A stretch of DNA of 36,028 nt from an uncultured Clostridia bacterium (GTDB lineage: Bacteria > Bacillota > Clostridia > Christensenellales > CAG-917). The number at the start of each line of letters is the position of its first letter. The stretch's first letter is position 1. Location of the stretch: contig CANDBZ010000007.1 in the NCBI GenBank assembly GCA_947383095.1, positions 1-36,028 on the forward strand, in the 5' to 3' direction. The notes below the pieces were generated by a model. It saw nothing but the letters and a program-made list of their open reading frames with translations. It searched no databases and was not told the DNA's origin. Both the position numbers and the translations under genes were made by a program. Positions 33,350 to 36,028 of the stretch are shown here, in pieces.

Positions 33350-33384
33350 ATAATTTTAAAAGCACAAGGTTTCTCTTGTGCTTT
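33350..33384 (-). terminator. Terminator of the second ECF operon
   Basis: Reading leftward, AAAGCACAAG (33384-33375) pairs with CTTGTGCTTT (33368-33359) across 6 bases, followed by a T-rich tract. It lies 30 bases beyond the stop at 33414. Confidence 0.8.
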
Positions 33385-33413
33385 CTGTCTTTTGTCGCTT
33401 TTGCATTGCCAAA

Positions 33414-34091
33414 TTACTCGGTGTAAAGGGTGTTGAGAATGTCCTCTATTTCCATACCAATCCTTCCCGTGACGTTCAGGAAATAGTCATAATTTCCATC
33501 CGTAAAATATATCTGATATTTCATATTATTGCTTGCTTCGTCCAAAATCATAGCATATCCTACGGTATATTCACCCCAACTAACTTTCCTAGGAAATTCA
33601 TAATACTGTTTAAAATCGTTAAGAATATACTTTTTATTTATTATAAAATTAGAAACTTTACTTATATTCCCATCACTTCCATCGGCTATAATATAAGCTC
33701 CTATTATTGCATTATCTTTCTTTGATAATAATACGGACGATGCACTAACGTCACCAACATTTGCATAAATAGCATTTAAATTATAATTATCTTTCAGAAC
33801 ATTTATTGACTCAACTATTGTTGCCCTAATATCTTCAATGTTCGAGTAAATTATTTCTGACTTATCAACATCGTCTTGTTTGATAAGAGTTGTTGGCAAA
33901 ACCACAGCTAAAACAAGGATGATAGAACACAAGACACCAACCAAAGCATACTTCGGTTTGAAGCTTTTGCGCCTTTGGGGTACCTGTCGTTGACTTTGAA
34001 GTTGGCGCAACTTTTTGAAATCCGTCTCCTTTCCCCTGGATGTGGAAGCGACGTATTTTTGCATTATCTCTTCAAATTCTTTATCGTCCAT
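33414..34091 (-). CDS. One-pass membrane protein, possible anti-sigma factor of locus 2
   Basis: A 225-residue protein: 45-residue basic cytoplasmic N-terminus with a Gln/Arg-rich stretch, one transmembrane helix (about 48-70, ending in LPTTLIKQ), and a 155-residue outside domain with many Asn, Tyr and Ile. I do not recognise the outside domain. It is the last gene of a leftward block after an ECF sigma factor and a secreted cysteine-protease homologue, and its layout parallels the membrane protein of the first ECF locus. SD AAAGGAT lies before the ATG. Anti-sigma function is inferred only from topology and neighbours; it is not adjacent to the sigma gene, which is less usual. Confidence 0.65.
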   Translation of the reverse strand: MDDKEFEEIMQKYVASTSRGKETDFKKLRQLQSQRQVPQRRKSFKPKYALVGVLCSIILVLAVVLPTTLIKQDDVDKSEIIYSNIEDIRATIVESINVLKDNYNLNAIYANVGDVSASSVLLSKKDNAIIGAYIIADGSDGNISKVSNFIINKKYILNDFKQYYEFPRKVSWGEYTVGYAMILDEASNNMKYQIYFTDGNYDYFLNVTGRIGMEIEDILNTLYTE

Positions 34092-34107
34092 ACGCGATAT
34101 CCTTTAT

Positions 34108-35001
34108 TTAACTTATATATGCTGCCTCCGCATCATTTAATGTACCATAATCATTTAATAAATAAACACCTTTTACTGAAGAAAGACCAGTGGATATTTT
34201 TAAGTATCTTAAAGTTCTAACATTAACACCATTAGAATCATAATACTTTACTTCTTCATAACCATAAGCTATTGCGATATGATTTGCATCGCGTAAACTT
34301 GTATATACAGATATTTGATTACCTTCTTCATATATATTTGTAATTCCAAAATTACTCATAAATAATGAAATCGGGTTATGCGATTTTAATTGTTCAATAA
34401 CTCTATTTGTATCTAATTTGGAATTTGACATCAATGACGTAAAAAAAATTTTATGTCCTTTTCCGGTAACATACGCCTCCAACCCGTTTTTATATTGAGA
34501 TTGAGTCGTACCAGCACCCGCGCTATTTGTATTCATTTTTATATACAAATCGTTAATAACTGCTTGTTTCTTAACTAAATCCGTAGCCATACTGTTAAAT
34601 TCAAATCCATTTCCATTATCAGTACCAACCTTACAATTAGGAATTAGATCGCTATAATCCTTTGTGAAATATCCTATTAAATTAGCTCCTGCAATATTTG
34701 CACAGCAATTATCTAAACTACCATTAAAATTGTCATAGTCAGGAAATGAAGTATAAGCTAAATAAGTTTCCTTTGTTTTTGTCGAATAACTAAATGTTTC
34801 GGACTTCGAAGTACCACTATCTATCTGATCATCATAGAACAAATCTCCGCCGCCGTAAAAAATCTCGTCGGTAGAGCTTGCGGAAGCCACGTCTACTCCA
34901 TCAAAACCTTTGACAATAAGCAACGCCGCAAACGCTGTCGTCAAAATCAAGACCAAGACCAGCGCGCATTTGCCTAAATTTTTGATGAATTGTCTGCTCA
35001 T
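34108..35001 (-). CDS. Secreted or membrane-tethered C39-like papain-fold protein
   Basis: A 297-residue exported protein. I chose the ATG at 35001 (GGAGG 5 bases upstream) over one at 35055. Residues 11-31 are a hydrophobic signal or anchor without a clear cleavage site. The segment DNCCANIAGANLIGYF resembles the Cys-containing helix of C39/papain-like proteins (usual NCxPTAxANLLGYY), making Cys100 the likely nucleophile. DANHIAIAYGYEE supplies His241, and LLNDYG near the end could give the third residue. These fit a cysteine protease or an inactive relative; activity is not proven by sequence. The gene is AT-rich and lies between an ECF sigma gene and a one-pass membrane protein. Confidence 0.72.
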   Translation of the reverse strand: MSRQFIKNLGKCALVLVLILTTAFAALLIVKGFDGVDVASASSTDEIFYGGGDLFYDDQIDSGTSKSETFSYSTKTKETYLAYTSFPDYDNFNGSLDNCCANIAGANLIGYFTKDYSDLIPNCKVGTDNGNGFEFNSMATDLVKKQAVINDLYIKMNTNSAGAGTTQSQYKNGLEAYVTGKGHKIFFTSLMSNSKLDTNRVIEQLKSHNPISLFMSNFGITNIYEEGNQISVYTSLRDANHIAIAYGYEEVKYYDSNGVNVRTLRYLKISTGLSSVKGVYLLNDYGTLNDAEAAYIS

Positions 35002-35027
35002 TCTGTCCTCCGTATCACATAAACTAT

Positions 35028-35053
35028 AACAAATCAGTTTGCGAGTTTGTCCC
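35028..35053 (-). promoter_or_regulatory. Candidate ECF sigma promoter, site B (C39-like gene)
   Basis: On the minus strand GGGACAAAC (35053-35045), 11 bases, TTTGTT (35033-35028). The predicted start near 35021 leaves a 20-base leader with SD GGAGG. Elements and spacing are identical to site A. Confidence 0.5.
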
Positions 35054-35118
35054 ATATGTGAAGTTATTGTTATTTCAACTTATATATAATAAACTAAATA
35101 ATGCCTTGCAATCAACTT

Positions 35119-35688
35119 CTAATCGCTCTTATCCAAATAATATTCCAAAGATTTTCTCAATTTATCGACGGCAGTCAATTTGAGTCGCCCCGCGCTGGAC
35201 TTGGACATATTCATCTCCTCGCCCATGCCGCGTACGGTTTTAGATTCGAAAAACGTCAACTGTACCGCCAGCTTTTCCGTATCCGTCAACTCATCCATTG
35301 CGGCGTCAACCATCGTGCGCAAGCTCAAGTCGTCGATAAACGCTTCATCTTCGCCAATGACAAGCTCTTTGTGATAATCCACAAACCTGACTTCGATTTG
35401 CCTGTCGTGGTGCAGCTTGCAATATCTGTTCAAAGCCATGCGCGTCATAGTTTTGCACAGATACATATACCCGTTCTGCACAAACACAAAGTTGTCGGCT
35501 ATCTTGTAGATATCAGCCCAAAAATCTTGCACTAAATCATCGGAGTCAAAGGAATTTTGCAAATACTTCATTGCAATGAATCTTATTGTCGGGCTTATCA
35601 CTTCGTACAATAAGTCAATGAATTTGTCGTCCCTATTCTTAATCCCCGATAAGCAGTGATTGATAACAGATTTTGCTTGTTCATCCAT
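35119..35688 (-). CDS. ECF-type RNA polymerase sigma factor (locus 2)
   Basis: A 189-residue sigma-70 family protein. Region 2 spans about residues 20-95 with SDDLVQDFWADIYK as the core-binding helix. Region 4 covers about 125-180 with LTDTEKLAVQLTFFESKTVR and a helix-turn-helix MGEEMNMSKSSAGRLK. It differs clearly from the locus-1 sigma factor. It is likely to control the C39-like and zincin genes, whose upstream regions share a promoter-like motif. There is no strong SD; the own promoter seems sigma-A-like (TTGATT, 16 bases, TAAACT). Confidence 0.88.
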   Translation of the reverse strand: MDEQAKSVINHCLSGIKNRDDKFIDLLYEVISPTIRFIAMKYLQNSFDSDDLVQDFWADIYKIADNFVFVQNGYMYLCKTMTRMALNRYCKLHHDRQIEVRFVDYHKELVIGEDEAFIDDLSLRTMVDAAMDELTDTEKLAVQLTFFESKTVRGMGEEMNMSKSSAGRLKLTAVDKLRKSLEYYLDKSD

Positions 35689-35722
35689 TTGTACTTTGTT
35701 TAACTCGCGTGATTACAGCTAT

Positions 35723-35750
35723 AGTTTAGCATGTTTTTTTAAATAATCAA
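35723..35750 (-). promoter_or_regulatory. Promoter of the second ECF sigma gene
   Basis: On the minus strand TTGATT (35750-35745), 16 bases, TAAACT (35728-35723) with TGC before it. The leader is about 28 bases. Confidence 0.55.
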
Positions 35751-35923
35751 CCATTTTTCACTAATTTTTTTGATTTAATTTTTTCACTTTTTAATTTTGG
35801 ATTATTATTGTATATACTATACTGTTTGTTGCAATTGCATTAAAAGCATATTTTATTTTTTCGGTAATGTTCGTCGGTTCGTAGTTAATCGTTTGTTGTT
35901 GAACGGATAAATAATTCATATAA

Positions 35924-35952
35924 TTGACCTCGTGCCTATTTGGTGCTATAAG
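35924..35952 (+). promoter_or_regulatory. Rightward promoter toward the window edge
   Basis: TTGACC (35924-35929), 17 bases, extended -10 TGCTATAAG (hexamer 35947-35952). It would start a transcript near 35959 whose gene lies beyond 36028. Confidence 0.65.
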
Positions 35953-36028
35953 AATAGCATTTTACTTTAAGTGAATTTTGTTAATAAATGTAGAAAATAG
36001 TCTTTTTTTGTTATAAACCCATTTGAAC

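Larger units (their letters stand above)
33126..33413. other. Intergenic region between the ECF locus and the zincin gene
   Basis: 288 bases, AT-rich, no supported gene. It contains the candidate ECF promoter motif of the zincin gene with a leader of about 170 bases, and the terminator hairpin of the upstream membrane-protein gene. Confidence 0.7.
35689..36028. other. AT-rich end region without a visible gene
   Basis: 340 bases. It contains the leftward promoter of the sigma gene, long AT stretches, and a rightward promoter near the edge. No ORF with support is seen on either strand. Confidence 0.7.

Overview
The window looks like a chromosomal segment of an anaerobic, probably endospore-forming member of the Clostridia. 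The gene content points to an uncultured gut-type lineage, but I cannot fix the genus. Anaerobic life is indicated by a class III ribonucleotide reductase and an 8Fe-8S ferredoxin. Spore-lineage membership is indicated by a CwlD-type amidase, a SPOCS (DUF3794) protein and Veg. Most of the window has moderate-to-high GC and ordinary housekeeping content. I see no rRNA, tRNA, insertion sequence or CRISPR array.

Layout. 1-5.6 kb: a cell-surface and stress block, with a large InlB/GLUG lipoprotein, an ECF sigma factor overlapping a one-pass membrane protein (probable anti-sigma factor), and a divergent lipoprotein carrying an RsgI-like domain. 5.6-7.5 kb: SPOCS/LysM protein and Veg. 7.5-12.0 kb: a leftward operon of an unknown 138-aa protein, radC, gltX and a membrane-anchored subtilase. 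12.2-15.6 kb: cwlD, then divergently a PRC-barrel protein and an M1-type lipoprotein peptidase; the gap between them holds a symmetric cluster of four DnaA boxes. 15.6-16.6 kb: a tandem-HTH regulator and a small unknown protein. 16.8-20.6 kb: serS and leuS. 20.8-23.2 kb: tmk-holB-ricT. 23.3-26.7 kb: ferredoxin, a U32 peptidase-family protein and a divergent RlmA-type methyltransferase. 26.7-31.3 kb: a GtrA-like protein, then nrdD fused to a glutaredoxin domain and a thioredoxin-reductase-like flavoprotein. 31.4-33.1 kb: a DUF421 membrane protein and a cytoplasmic zincin. 33.4-35.7 kb: an AT-rich leftward block with a second ECF sigma factor, a secreted C39-like cysteine protease homologue and a one-pass membrane protein that may be its anti-sigma factor.

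How they fit together. The two ECF sigma loci each pair a sigma factor with a one-pass membrane protein and a secreted or lipid-anchored partner, so both look like envelope-sensing modules. In the second, a shared two-part promoter-like motif (GGGACAAAC-N11-TTTGTT) lies before the secreted cysteine-protease gene and also before the zincin gene 2 kb away, suggesting a common regulon. nrdD has a pair of NrdR boxes exactly 32 bp apart. Its fused glutaredoxin domain and the adjacent flavoprotein, which lacks the usual NADPH-binding motifs, suggest a self-contained electron path for deoxynucleotide synthesis. Four genes have near-consensus promoters whose predicted start point falls on or within about one base of the ATG and lack a Shine-Dalgarno sequence, which suggests leaderless mRNAs in this lineage.
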